5,360 bases of DNA, taken from positions 1-5,360 of the forward strand of contig CAAGJR010000018.1 in NCBI GenBank assembly GCA_900770265.1, given 5' to 3'. The notes beneath the pieces were generated by a model that ran no database searches, had not been told where the DNA came from, and was given only the letters and a program-made list of their open reading frames with translations. Position 1 is the first letter of the stretch. Every line of letters starts with the position of its first letter. This stretch comes from an uncultured Acidaminococcus sp. (GTDB lineage: Bacteria; Bacillota; Negativicutes; Acidaminococcales; Acidaminococcaceae). Positions 1 to 5,118 of this stretch are shown here, in pieces. The position numbers and the translations under genes were made by a program.

Positions 1-5
1 GAAGT

Positions 6-34
6 GGGCTGTTGCGCAGGCAACAGCCCCTTTT
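6..34 (+). terminator. Rho-independent terminator of the gene upstream of the window
   Basis: A perfect 10-bp stem, GGGCTGTTGC (6-15) with GCAACAGCCC (20-29), closes a four-base GCAG loop and is followed by C and TTTT (31-34). It probably ends a transcript entering from the left. The T-run is short, so efficiency may be moderate. The right arm and T-run lie within the promoter of the next gene. Confidence 0.75.
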
Positions 35-41
35 GTATAAT
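13..41 (+). promoter_or_regulatory. Sigma-70-type promoter of the two-component operon
   Basis: A perfect TATAAT -10 box lies at 36-41. Exactly 17 bp upstream is TTGCGC (13-18), which matches the first half of the TTGACA -35 box. Transcription would start near 47-49, leaving a leader of under 20 nt that holds little more than the AGGAGG ribosome binding site at 51-56. The -35 element lies inside the stem and loop of the upstream terminator. I see no TTCACA-type repeats here, so nothing indicates direct autoregulation through the operator proposed at 2072-2110. Confidence 0.6.
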
Positions 42-65
42 AGTCCCGACAGGAGGTGTCCGTTC

Positions 66-779
66 ATGTATTCTGTGTTACTGGTGGACGATGATCCCAA
101 GCTGCTGGGACTTTTGGAAAATTACTTCACGAAGGAAGGCTTTACGGTGCTGACGGCCCGGGACGGGGAGGAAGCCCTGCGGGTGTTCAGGAAAGACCAG
201 CCCCAGCTGCTGGTGCTGGATCTCATGCTGCCCAAGATCGACGGCCGGGATGTGTGCCAGACCATCCGCCAGGAAAGCACGGTGCCCATCATCATGCTCA
301 CGGCCCGGGATGCGGAATTCGACCGGCTCATGGGCCTGGAACTGGGGGCGGACGACTACGTGACGAAACCGTTCAGCATGCGGGAACTGGTGGCCCGGGT
401 ACGGGCCCTGCTGCGGCGTACTTATGGGGCCTATGGCAAACAGGCAGAACCGGCTCCTTCGGCGGTGATCCAGGTGGGCTCCCTGAAACTGGATCAGGAC
501 CGGCACGAGGTGCAGCGGTTCGATGCGGAAACCGATTGCTGGGAACCCATCGATCTGACGCCCATCGAGTTCAGTTTACTGGAAGTCCTTATGAAAAGTC
601 CGGGCAGGGTGTTTAACCGGCTGCAATTAATGGAAAACAGCCATGGCTTTGCCTTTGACGGGTACGAACGGACCATCGACGCCCACATCCGGAACCTGCG
701 GCGGAAAATCGAGCCGGATACGAAGAATCCACGGTACATCCTGACGGTGTACGGGATCGGGTATAAATTTGGAGGCTGA
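66..779 (+). CDS. OmpR/PhoB-family DNA-binding response regulator
   Basis: Cytoplasmic transcription factor of a two-component system, phosphorylated by a partner kinase, very probably the next gene. The 237-residue protein has a receiver domain (about 1-118) with acidic residues D8-D10, phospho-acceptor D52 in LVLDLMLP, switch T79 and the conserved K101 before P102-F103. A winged-helix DNA-binding domain follows (about 150-237), with LTPIEFSLLEVL, an R-x-I-D-x-H-I-x-x-L-R-x-K-I recognition stretch and a closing YGIGYKF. Length and layout are normal for the family. I chose the ATG at 66 because AGGAGG (51-56) sits 9 nt upstream and the receiver fold starts at once; an in-frame TTG at 12 lies inside the terminator hairpin. 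The stop is 2 bp before the kinase start. Family assignment is firm. The target is inferred to be the promoter near 2120. Confidence 0.95.
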   Translation: MYSVLLVDDDPKLLGLLENYFTKEGFTVLTARDGEEALRVFRKDQPQLLVLDLMLPKIDGRDVCQTIRQESTVPIIMLTARDAEFDRLMGLELGADDYVTKPFSMRELVARVRALLRRTYGAYGKQAEPAPSAVIQVGSLKLDQDRHEVQRFDAETDCWEPIDLTPIEFSLLEVLMKSPGRVFNRLQLMENSHGFAFDGYERTIDAHIRNLRRKIEPDTKNPRYILTVYGIGYKFGG

Positions 780-781
780 AT

Positions 782-1981
782 ATGCACATCCATAGTGTGC
801 GGAATAAGATGATGATCAGCACGTTCCTGCTGATCCTGATCTGCGCCCTGATCGTGATCTATATCTGCAACCAGCAGATGGAGACCCATTTCCTGCAGTA
901 CCTGCAGGATCCCAGCGCCCTGGCGGGACAGGCTGGAAAAGCGGCGGGTCAGGCCGGCCAGGCCATCCGGGGCGGCATGGGAAATGGCTCCGGCATGCAC
1001 CATGGTATGATGGGTGGCGGCATGATGAATGGCATGCACCGCCAGATGATGCTGGGGGCCGCGGAACGGAATTTCGTGGAATCCTACCATGAAAGCCTGT
1101 GGTGGATCGGGTTCCTGTTCGCCGGCATCGGCCTGGTGGTCAGCTATTTCCTTTCAGGGAATATCACGAAGCCACTGCGGCAGCTGTCCAGTGCGGCGGA
1201 GAAGATCCGCCAGGGGGACCTGAAGCAGGTGGTGCCTGTGGAGACCCAGGACGAAGTGGGGCAGCTGGCCACGGTGTTCAACCAGATGTCGGCGGAGCTG
1301 GCGGCTACGGAAAGCAACCGGCAGGAACTGCTGGCCAACATCGCCCACGAGCTGAAGACACCGCTCGCCATCCTCCAGGGCCATCTGGAGAGCATGCTGG
1401 ACGGGGTGGAGACGCCGGAACCGGACAAGCTGTTTTCCATGCAGGAAGAGGTCATGCGGCTCACCCGGCTGGTGGGGGACCTGCGGGACCTGTCCCTGGC
1501 CCAGGTGCACAAGCTGGAACTGCACCCCCAGTCCCTGGACGTGACGGAAAAGACCCGGCGGGCGGCGGATATGCTGGAGCCCATGCTGGAGGAAAAGCAC
1601 CTGCAGTTCAAGCGGGAACTGGCAGAGGGGCTGCCCGAACTGTCCCTGGACCCGGACCGGCTGAACCAGATCCTGTACAACCTGATCACCAACGCCATCC
1701 GGTATACCACGCCGGGGACCACCATCACCCTGCAGACAGAAAAAACGGACAAGGGCGTGCGGCTGGTGGTGGCCGACGAGGGGCCGGGCATTGCCCCGGA
1801 GGACCTGCCCCATGTGTTCGAACAGTTCTACCGGGGGGATAAATCACGGAACCGGGCCTCGGGCGGCAGCGGCATCGGCCTGTCCCTGGCGAAAAGTTTC
1901 GTGGAGGCCCAGGGCGGCACCATCAAAGCCGAGAACCGCAAAACCGGCGGAGCAGCGTTCATTGTAGAATTTCCTTTATAA
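782..1981 (+). CDS. Membrane sensor histidine kinase with a Met/His-rich extracytoplasmic loop
   Basis: Senses a signal outside the membrane and phosphorylates the upstream response regulator. In order across 399 residues: membrane helix 1 (about 10-29); an outer loop (about 31-106); helix 2 (about 107-124); HAMP linker (about 125-178); HisKA domain with phospho-acceptor H189 in N-I-A-H-E-L-K-T-P; and an HATPase domain with N-box N300/N304, D331-x-G-x-G335 and a GGSGIGLSL lid (360-368). All catalytic motifs look intact. The outer loop has an Ala/Gly/Gln-rich stretch (about 46-62) and then residues 66-90 with nine Met and three His. Met/His clusters in CusF, PcoE and SilE bind copper or silver, so metal sensing is a reasonable inference but not proven. 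The ribosome binding site GGAGG (771-775) lies in the last codons of the regulator gene, implying translational coupling. Confidence 0.93.
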   Translation: MHIHSVRNKMMISTFLLILICALIVIYICNQQMETHFLQYLQDPSALAGQAGKAAGQAGQAIRGGMGNGSGMHHGMMGGGMMNGMHRQMMLGAAERNFVESYHESLWWIGFLFAGIGLVVSYFLSGNITKPLRQLSSAAEKIRQGDLKQVVPVETQDEVGQLATVFNQMSAELAATESNRQELLANIAHELKTPLAILQGHLESMLDGVETPEPDKLFSMQEEVMRLTRLVGDLRDLSLAQVHKLELHPQSLDVTEKTRRAADMLEPMLEEKHLQFKRELAEGLPELSLDPDRLNQILYNLITNAIRYTTPGTTITLQTEKTDKGVRLVVADEGPGIAPEDLPHVFEQFYRGDKSRNRASGGSGIGLSLAKSFVEAQGGTIKAENRKTGGAAFIVEFPL

Positions 1982-2001
1982 AATTTGCCTGAGGCAAATT
2001 T
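1981..2001 (+). terminator. Hairpin A of repeat copy 1, at the kinase stop codon
   Basis: A 9-bp stem, AAATTTGCC (1981-1989) with GGCAAATTT (1993-2001), closes a three-base TGA loop. It begins on the last base of the kinase TAA stop. The 3' arm ends in TTT and is followed by AT, so there is no proper U-tract. It could act as a weak terminator or protect the mRNA 3' end. It is one module of the composite repeat. Confidence 0.45.
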
Positions 2002-2039
2002 ATCCATTGGCTAGTGACCAGTGACTAGTGACTAGTGAC

Positions 2040-2067
2040 GGGATGTGAAAAGTAGTTTTCACATCCC
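2040..2067 (+). terminator. Hairpin B of repeat copy 1; likely terminator after the kinase gene
   Basis: A perfect 12-bp stem, GGGATGTGAAAA (2040-2051) with TTTTCACATCCC (2056-2067), closes a GTAG loop. It is very stable but is followed by TCCCTTCACATTTTC, only loosely T-rich. It probably insulates the kinase operon from the promoter that starts a few bases downstream. Confidence 0.55.
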
Positions 2068-2071
2068 TCCC

Positions 2072-2110
2072 TTCACATTTTCTTCATAATGTGTTCCCAC
2101 CATCTGCACA
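2072..2110 (+). promoter_or_regulatory. Four TTCACA-like hexamers at 11-bp period: probable response-regulator operator
   Basis: TTCACA (2072), TTCATA (2083), TTCCCA (2094) and TGCACA (2105) start exactly 11 bp apart, each separated by 5 bp; the last three each differ from the first at one position. They cover roughly -60 to -22 relative to the start predicted from the -10 box at 2120. Tandem hexamers at one-turn spacing in this position are how OmpR/PhoB-class regulators bind, and Bacillus PhoP recognises TT(A/C/T)ACA repeats of this spacing. That the regulator encoded at 66-779 binds here is inference. CACATT (2074-2079) and AATGTG (2088-2093) also form an inverted repeat, an alternative reading. 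Confidence 0.6.
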
Positions 2111-2119
2111 TTCTTTCCC

Positions 2120-2125
2120 TATAAT
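2120..2125 (+). promoter_or_regulatory. TATAAT -10 box of the membrane-protein promoter
   Basis: TATAAT at 2120-2125 is a perfect -10 box, with the start expected near 2132 and a leader of about 40 nt. No good TTGACA-like element lies at the 16-18 bp spacing (CCACCA occupies 2097-2102). A strong -10 with a poor -35 behind an operator array is typical of an activator-dependent promoter. Confidence 0.65.
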
Positions 2126-2171
2126 AACGCTATGAATTAAAAACAAGCAAAAACAAAGGAGCGGATGTACA

Positions 2172-2717
2172 ATGGTAATGACGAATTATATGGATCTGCT
2201 GGCGCAAAACCAGCCCTGGAACCTGATCCTGTTCATGGTGGTACCGGTGGTGCTGGCCGAATCCCTGGTGGCCACGGAATTCATGATGGCCTATCGGGGG
2301 CCGGAAAATGCCGGCGGCTGGAAAAGCTGGAACCATGGACTCAGCATCCTGGCCGGGGTGTATTTCGCCGGTGTGGTGCTCTACCTGCTGACCAATGTGG
2401 TGCCGGGCCTCACCTGGAAGGGCTGGGCCGATGAACTGGCCATCGGGGCCTATCTGCTGGGCATCGTCCCCTTCGGCGCCCTGGCCCTTATGGAACTGGG
2501 CGTCATCGGCAAAGGGCTGGAGCCCCGCAAACGGCTGCTGCACCATTTCGGCTGGCTGGTGGTGTTTTTGATTGTCAGCCATGTGGCCATGGTGTTCGGG
2601 ATGGTGGATCCCACTATCACCGGATACAAACCGGCCCCGGCCATGATGCACCAGATGGATGGCATGCTCATGCAGCATGATGGGATGCAGCACAATATGA
2701 ACGGAATGCAGAAATAA
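2172..2717 (+). CDS. Four-helix membrane protein of unknown function with a Met/His-rich tail
   Basis: I do not recognise a characterised family. It may correspond to an uncharacterised Pfam domain (DUF6803 comes to mind, from memory and unverified). The 181-residue protein has about four membrane helices (near 17-41, 56-77, 88-112 and 124-145). Several polar residues sit in or beside them: E30, E36, E108, H124, H125 and H137. The loop between helices 3 and 4 holds K114, R119, K120 and R121, so by the positive-inside rule both ends face outward. Residues 158-179 have eight Met and three His, echoing the sensor kinase loop. AAAGGAG (2155-2161) lies 10 nt before the chosen ATG; an ATG at 2165 is in another frame and too close. 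A role in handling a soft metal is inferred from this tail and the neighbouring sensor genes. Confidence 0.85.
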   Translation: MVMTNYMDLLAQNQPWNLILFMVVPVVLAESLVATEFMMAYRGPENAGGWKSWNHGLSILAGVYFAGVVLYLLTNVVPGLTWKGWADELAIGAYLLGIVPFGALALMELGVIGKGLEPRKRLLHHFGWLVVFLIVSHVAMVFGMVDPTITGYKPAPAMMHQMDGMLMQHDGMQHNMNGMQK

Positions 2718-2718
2718 A

Positions 2719-2751
2719 AAGGAGCTGTGAAATAATGATTCACAGCTCCTT
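2719..2751 (+). terminator. Terminator of the membrane-protein gene
   Basis: A 13-bp perfect stem, AAGGAGCTGTGAA (2719-2731) with TTCACAGCTCCTT (2739-2751), closes a 7-base loop and begins one base after the TAA stop. The T-run after it is poor (ACATTTG), so termination may be partial. The adjacent repeat copy 2 supplies more hairpins. Confidence 0.6.
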
Positions 2752-2754
2752 ACA

Positions 2755-2841
2755 TTTGCCAGCGTGAGCTGGCTTCCATCGGCTAGTGACTAGTGACCAG
2801 TGACTAGTGACGGGGTGTGAAAAAGCATTTTTTCACACCCC
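2755..2841 (+). repeat. Composite intergenic repeat, copy 2
   Basis: Same module order as copy 1. TTTGCC (2755-2760) leads into hairpin A, whose stem here is GCCAGC (2758-2763) with GCTGGC (2768-2773) around a GTGA tetraloop. Then come CCATCGGC (2776-2783), four heptamers (TAGTGAC, TAGTGAC, CAGTGAC, TAGTGAC at 2784-2811) and hairpin B (2812-2841). Hairpin A differs in sequence from copy 1 but still pairs, and the CAGTGAC variant is the third heptamer instead of the second. It lies between convergent genes. Confidence 0.8.
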
Positions 2842-2846
2842 CTTTT
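2812..2846. terminator. Hairpin B of repeat copy 2, shared by convergent genes
   Basis: A 13-bp perfect stem, GGGGTGTGAAAAA (2812-2824) with TTTTTCACACCCC (2829-2841), closes a GCAT loop. On the plus strand it is followed by C and TTTT (2843-2846), a plausible terminator tail. On the minus strand it lies directly after the HxlR-type gene (stop at 2845-2847) but has no T-run. The last T bases overlap that stop codon. Confidence 0.6.
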
Positions 2847-3171
2847 AGAATGTCCCGGCCATATGTTCCCTTCCCCAGTCGCACATGGCGTAGACCACTT
2901 CGTGCAGGGTGTTGCCCAGGTCGGTCATGGTGTATTCCGTCTTGGGCGGCACCACCGGGTAGACCTTCCGGTGGATCAGGCCATCCTTTTCCAGTTCCCG
3001 CAGCTGCTGGGTCAGCATCTTGGCCGTGGCCCGGGGAATGTATTTCTGGATCTGGTTGAACCGCAGGACCTTGTCATCCATGATGTGGTACAGGATGATG
3101 GCCTTGTATTTGCCTCCAATCAGGCTCAGGGTGGCCTCCACCGGACAGTTGAATTTTTTCTCTTCTTCCAT
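2845..3171 (-). CDS. HxlR-family winged-helix transcriptional regulator
   Basis: A 108-residue DNA-binding protein of the HxlR/YodB type, usually a small dimeric repressor. The fold reads through in order: a conserved C9-P-V-E opening, the L-I-G-G-K-Y-K-A-I-I-L helix, a turn with R-F-N-Q-I, the K-M-L-T-Q-Q-L-R-E-L-E-K-D-G-L recognition segment, and a wing with V-P-P-K-T-E-Y-T-M-T-D-L-G. In YodB, CatR and HypR a cysteine at this N-terminal place senses quinones, diamide or other electrophiles, so C9 may be a redox switch; a second cysteine lies near residue 97. AGGAGG (minus strand, 3184-3179) is 7 nt before the ATG. It is divergent from the flavin reductase gene and probably controls it and itself through the palindromes at 3202-3221. 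The ligand is unknown. Confidence 0.93.
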   Translation of the reverse strand: MEEEKKFNCPVEATLSLIGGKYKAIILYHIMDDKVLRFNQIQKYIPRATAKMLTQQLRELEKDGLIHRKVYPVVPPKTEYTMTDLGNTLHEVVYAMCDWGREHMAGTF

Positions 3172-3201
3172 GAGACTTCCTCCTATAGTTTCTAAAAAGA
3201 A

Positions 3202-3221
3202 AGTATAATACTAAAAAGTAC
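3202..3221. promoter_or_regulatory. Overlapping AGTA/TACT palindromes: probable HxlR-type operator
   Basis: AGTAT-A-ATACT (3202-3212) is a perfect palindrome. It overlaps TACT-AAAA-AGTA (3209-3220), which runs on to AGTAC (3217-3221). On the minus strand TATACT (3207-3202) and TATTAT (3210-3205) are the best -10 candidates for the HxlR-type gene and lie within the first palindrome, although I see no good -35 for either. A dimer bound here would block that promoter, which fits autorepression. The proposed plus-strand promoter begins only 5 bp away. Confidence 0.5.
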
Positions 3222-3225
3222 ATTC

Positions 3226-3254
3226 TTGCTGTTTTGAAATTTCATTGCTAATAT
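3226..3254 (+). promoter_or_regulatory. Candidate promoter of the flavin reductase-MFS operon
   Basis: TTGCTG (3226-3231) and TAATAT (3249-3254) are 17 bp apart, and TG at 3246-3247 makes an extended -10. A competing reading is TTGAAA (3234-3239) with TATCAT (3255-3260) at 15 bp. The region is AT-rich, so the exact boxes are uncertain. Either choice gives a leader of roughly 35-45 nt before the ATG at 3305. Confidence 0.4.
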
Positions 3255-3304
3255 TATCATATCAAATGAAAAAATACAAATATGGTTTTGGGAGGAAATG
3301 TGAT

Positions 3305-3883
3305 ATGCTGAAAGATATTGGCGCGGTGATGGCTCTTTATCCGACTCCGGTGACGGTGGTCGGCACGGTGGTGGATGGCCGGGTGAACTGGCTGACCGTG
3401 GCCCATGTGGGCGTGGTGGAACATACGAAATTCCTGATCAGCGTGGACAAGGCCCACGAATTTTCCGTACGGGGCATCGAGGCAAACGGCACGGTTTCCG
3501 TCAGCCTGGTGAACCAGGACATCCTGGCAGCCGCCGATTATTGCGGCATGCACAAAGGAGCCCAGGAAGACAAATCTGGGGTGTTCCCCTATCATTTCGA
3601 TGATGTGAAGGGAGCTCCCATTCCGGAAAATGCGCCTCTGGTCATGACCTGCCGGATTGTGAAGAAGGTGGAGGTGGATTCCTTCAACAACTACATCCTG
3701 GACCCCATCCATACCTATGTGGATGACAGATACCTGAACGAACGGAACAAGCCCGATTACGAAAAGATGAGCCCCATCCTGTTCGAATTCAAGAATGCCC
3801 TGTATCTCCACACGGGGAAGGTGGCCGGCCGCTGCTGGAACTACGGCAGGGATTTCCAGATCCCGGAAAAGGAATCTATCTAA
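3305..3883 (+). CDS. Flavin reductase-like (FMN-binding split-barrel) protein
   Basis: A 192-residue cytoplasmic protein resembling the flavin reductase/flavoredoxin group, which binds FMN in a split beta-barrel and passes electrons to flavin or a partner. Family-typical stretches are Y12-P-T-P-V-T-V-V-G-T near the start, N28-W-L-T-V-A-H-V (the barrel strands near the flavin), F43-L-I-S-V with H51 following, and D78-Y-C-G-M-H-K-G. The C-terminal third lacks an obvious extra domain. The natural reductant and substrate cannot be read from the sequence. I chose the ATG at 3305 because GGGAGG (3290-3295) lies 9 nt before it; an upstream in-frame TTG at 3245 falls in the promoter and would add 20 residues unlike the family. 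The gene is divergent from the HxlR-type regulator and 35 bp ahead of the MFS gene, so it is probably a regulated redox gene. Confidence 0.88.
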   Translation: MLKDIGAVMALYPTPVTVVGTVVDGRVNWLTVAHVGVVEHTKFLISVDKAHEFSVRGIEANGTVSVSLVNQDILAAADYCGMHKGAQEDKSGVFPYHFDDVKGAPIPENAPLVMTCRIVKKVEVDSFNNYILDPIHTYVDDRYLNERNKPDYEKMSPILFEFKNALYLHTGKVAGRCWNYGRDFQIPEKESI

Positions 3884-3918
3884 GGGCGCAGGGCAGGTAG
3901 GAAACAGGAGGTCATTCT

Positions 3919-5118
3919 ATGGAAAACGCCAAAGGAACAACGACGCTGCTGGTGGCGGCGGCCTGCCTGCTGTACGCCCTCAGCGGCGGTATCCGGGCCA
4001 TCTATGGCATCATCATCGGTCCCCTGACCCAATGGACCGGTATCGATTACGCCTCGGCCAGTTTTGCCTTCGGGGTGGCCCAGCTGTTCTACGGGCTGAC
4101 CCAGCCTGTGTGGGGTGCCCTGGCCCTGCGGCGGGGCAACCGGCTGGTGCTGCTCGCCGGTGCGCTGTGCATGGCTGCGGGCCTGGGGGCCATGCCCTTC
4201 GTCCACAGCGTGGCGGGCCTGACCCTGGTGCTGGGTGTGCTCCTGGCTTCCGGGACCGGTGCCCTGTGCTTCGGCCTCCTGATGGGGACCATTTCTCCCA
4301 TCCTGGACCGGGAGAAGGCCTCGGCCGTCTCCGGGGTGCTGAATGCCAGCTCGGGCATCGGCGGTGCTGTCCTGGGGCCGGTGTTCCAGGGCATCACGGC
4401 GGCCTGGAATGTGCAGGGCAGCCTGCTGCTGCTTTCCGGGACGCTGGTGGGCATGCTCCCGGTGATCGGGTGGATGACCGGGGCCCGGAAAGAGGAAACG
4501 GCTGCGCCGGAGACGGTGGAGGAGAACCGGGAGGGCGTGGGAACGTTGTTCCGCTCTGCCTTCCGCACTTGGACGTTCAAGGCTCTGATGATCGGGTTCT
4601 CCACCTGCGGGTTTCATATGATCATCATCCAGACCCACCTGGTGACCCAGATGGAATCCTACGGGATCTCAGCGGCCACAGCGGCTCTGGTCTACACCGG
4701 ATACGGCATTACGTCCATGGTGGGGTCCGTGCTGTCGGGGATGCTGTGCCTGCGCTTTCCGCTGCAGCGGGTGCTGGGCGGGCTGTACGGCGCCCGGGTG
4801 GTCACGGTGGGGCTGTTCATGTTCCTGATGCCGAAGACGCTGCTGTTTTTGACGGTGTTCGCCCTGCTGCTGGGGCTGACGGGGGACGCTACAGTGACGC
4901 CCACGTCGGAGATCATCAGCCGGAAATTCGGCCCGGCGGCCATGGGCTTTCTGTTCGGCATTACGTTCGTATGTCACCAGGTGGGAGCGTTCGTCAGCTC
5001 CTGGCTGGGCGGCATTTTCTATACCCAGACCGGCTCGTACATGTCCCTGTGGCTGGCCGACGCACTGCTGTGCGCCCTGGCGGCCGGGGTGAGCTGGAGC
5101 ATAAAGAAGGGGATGTGA
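3919..5118 (+). CDS. Major facilitator superfamily transporter
   Basis: A 399-residue inner-membrane secondary transporter with about twelve helices in two halves, joined by a charged cytoplasmic loop (about 188-212, rich in Glu, Lys and Arg). Residues 66-78 (G-A-L-A-L-R-R-G-N-R-L-V-L) match the MFS motif A position between helices 2 and 3. The start has Y29-G and P35-L followed by S48-F-A-F-G-x-A-Q and G59-x-x-Q-P-V-W-G, a pattern I associate with monocarboxylate- or oxalate/formate-type members, but the substrate is not readable from the sequence. AGGAGGT (3906-3912) sets the ATG. There is no terminator in the 35-bp gap after the flavin reductase gene, so co-transcription is likely. The last codons (G-M-stop) lie inside the left arm of repeat copy 3, so the annotated end may have been reshaped by that element. 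Confidence 0.92.
   Translation: MENAKGTTTLLVAAACLLYALSGGIRAIYGIIIGPLTQWTGIDYASASFAFGVAQLFYGLTQPVWGALALRRGNRLVLLAGALCMAAGLGAMPFVHSVAGLTLVLGVLLASGTGALCFGLLMGTISPILDREKASAVSGVLNASSGIGGAVLGPVFQGITAAWNVQGSLLLLSGTLVGMLPVIGWMTGARKEETAAPETVEENREGVGTLFRSAFRTWTFKALMIGFSTCGFHMIIIQTHLVTQMESYGISAATAALVYTGYGITSMVGSVLSGMLCLRFPLQRVLGGLYGARVVTVGLFMFLMPKTLLFLTVFALLLGLTGDATVTPTSEIISRKFGPAAMGFLFGITFVCHQVGAFVSSWLGGIFYTQTGSYMSLWLADALLCALAAGVSWSIKKGM

Larger units (their letters stand above)
1981..2067 (+). repeat. Composite intergenic repeat, copy 1
   Basis: The modules in order are: hairpin A with a TTTGCC/GGCAAA core (1984-1998); CCATTGGC (2004-2011); four tandem heptamers (TAGTGAC, CAGTGAC, TAGTGAC, TAGTGAC at 2012-2039); and hairpin B (2040-2067). 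The same order appears at 2755-2841, and inverted at 5109-5190. Each heptamer carries a TGA, so the array places stop codons in all three forward frames. No coding potential is visible. I do not know a name for this element. Confidence 0.8.

Noticed and set aside
12..65. N-terminal extension of the response regulator from a TTG codon
   Set aside because: It runs through the terminator hairpin and the -10 box, has no ribosome binding site, and precedes a receiver domain that starts normally at the ATG at 66.
66..1981. Calling the two-component pair PhoP-PhoR because of the TTCACA-like operator
   Set aside because: No phosphate genes are nearby and the kinase loop is Met/His-rich, unlike a phosphate sensor. 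Many OmpR-class regulators use such direct repeats.
2012..2039. Tandem heptamers as a CRISPR array
   Set aside because: The unit is 7 bp with no spacers, and there are no cas genes; it is a simple tandem repeat between hairpins.
2165..2434. Short reading frame starting at the ATG at 2165
   Set aside because: It is only 3 nt from the AAAGGAG and in a different frame from the membrane protein. Its composition (Gly, Ala and Arg) is that of an out-of-frame shadow.
3245..3304. Longer start for the flavin reductase-like protein
   Set aside because: The extra 20 residues would be encoded by the promoter and leader. GGGAGG is well placed for the ATG at 3305.
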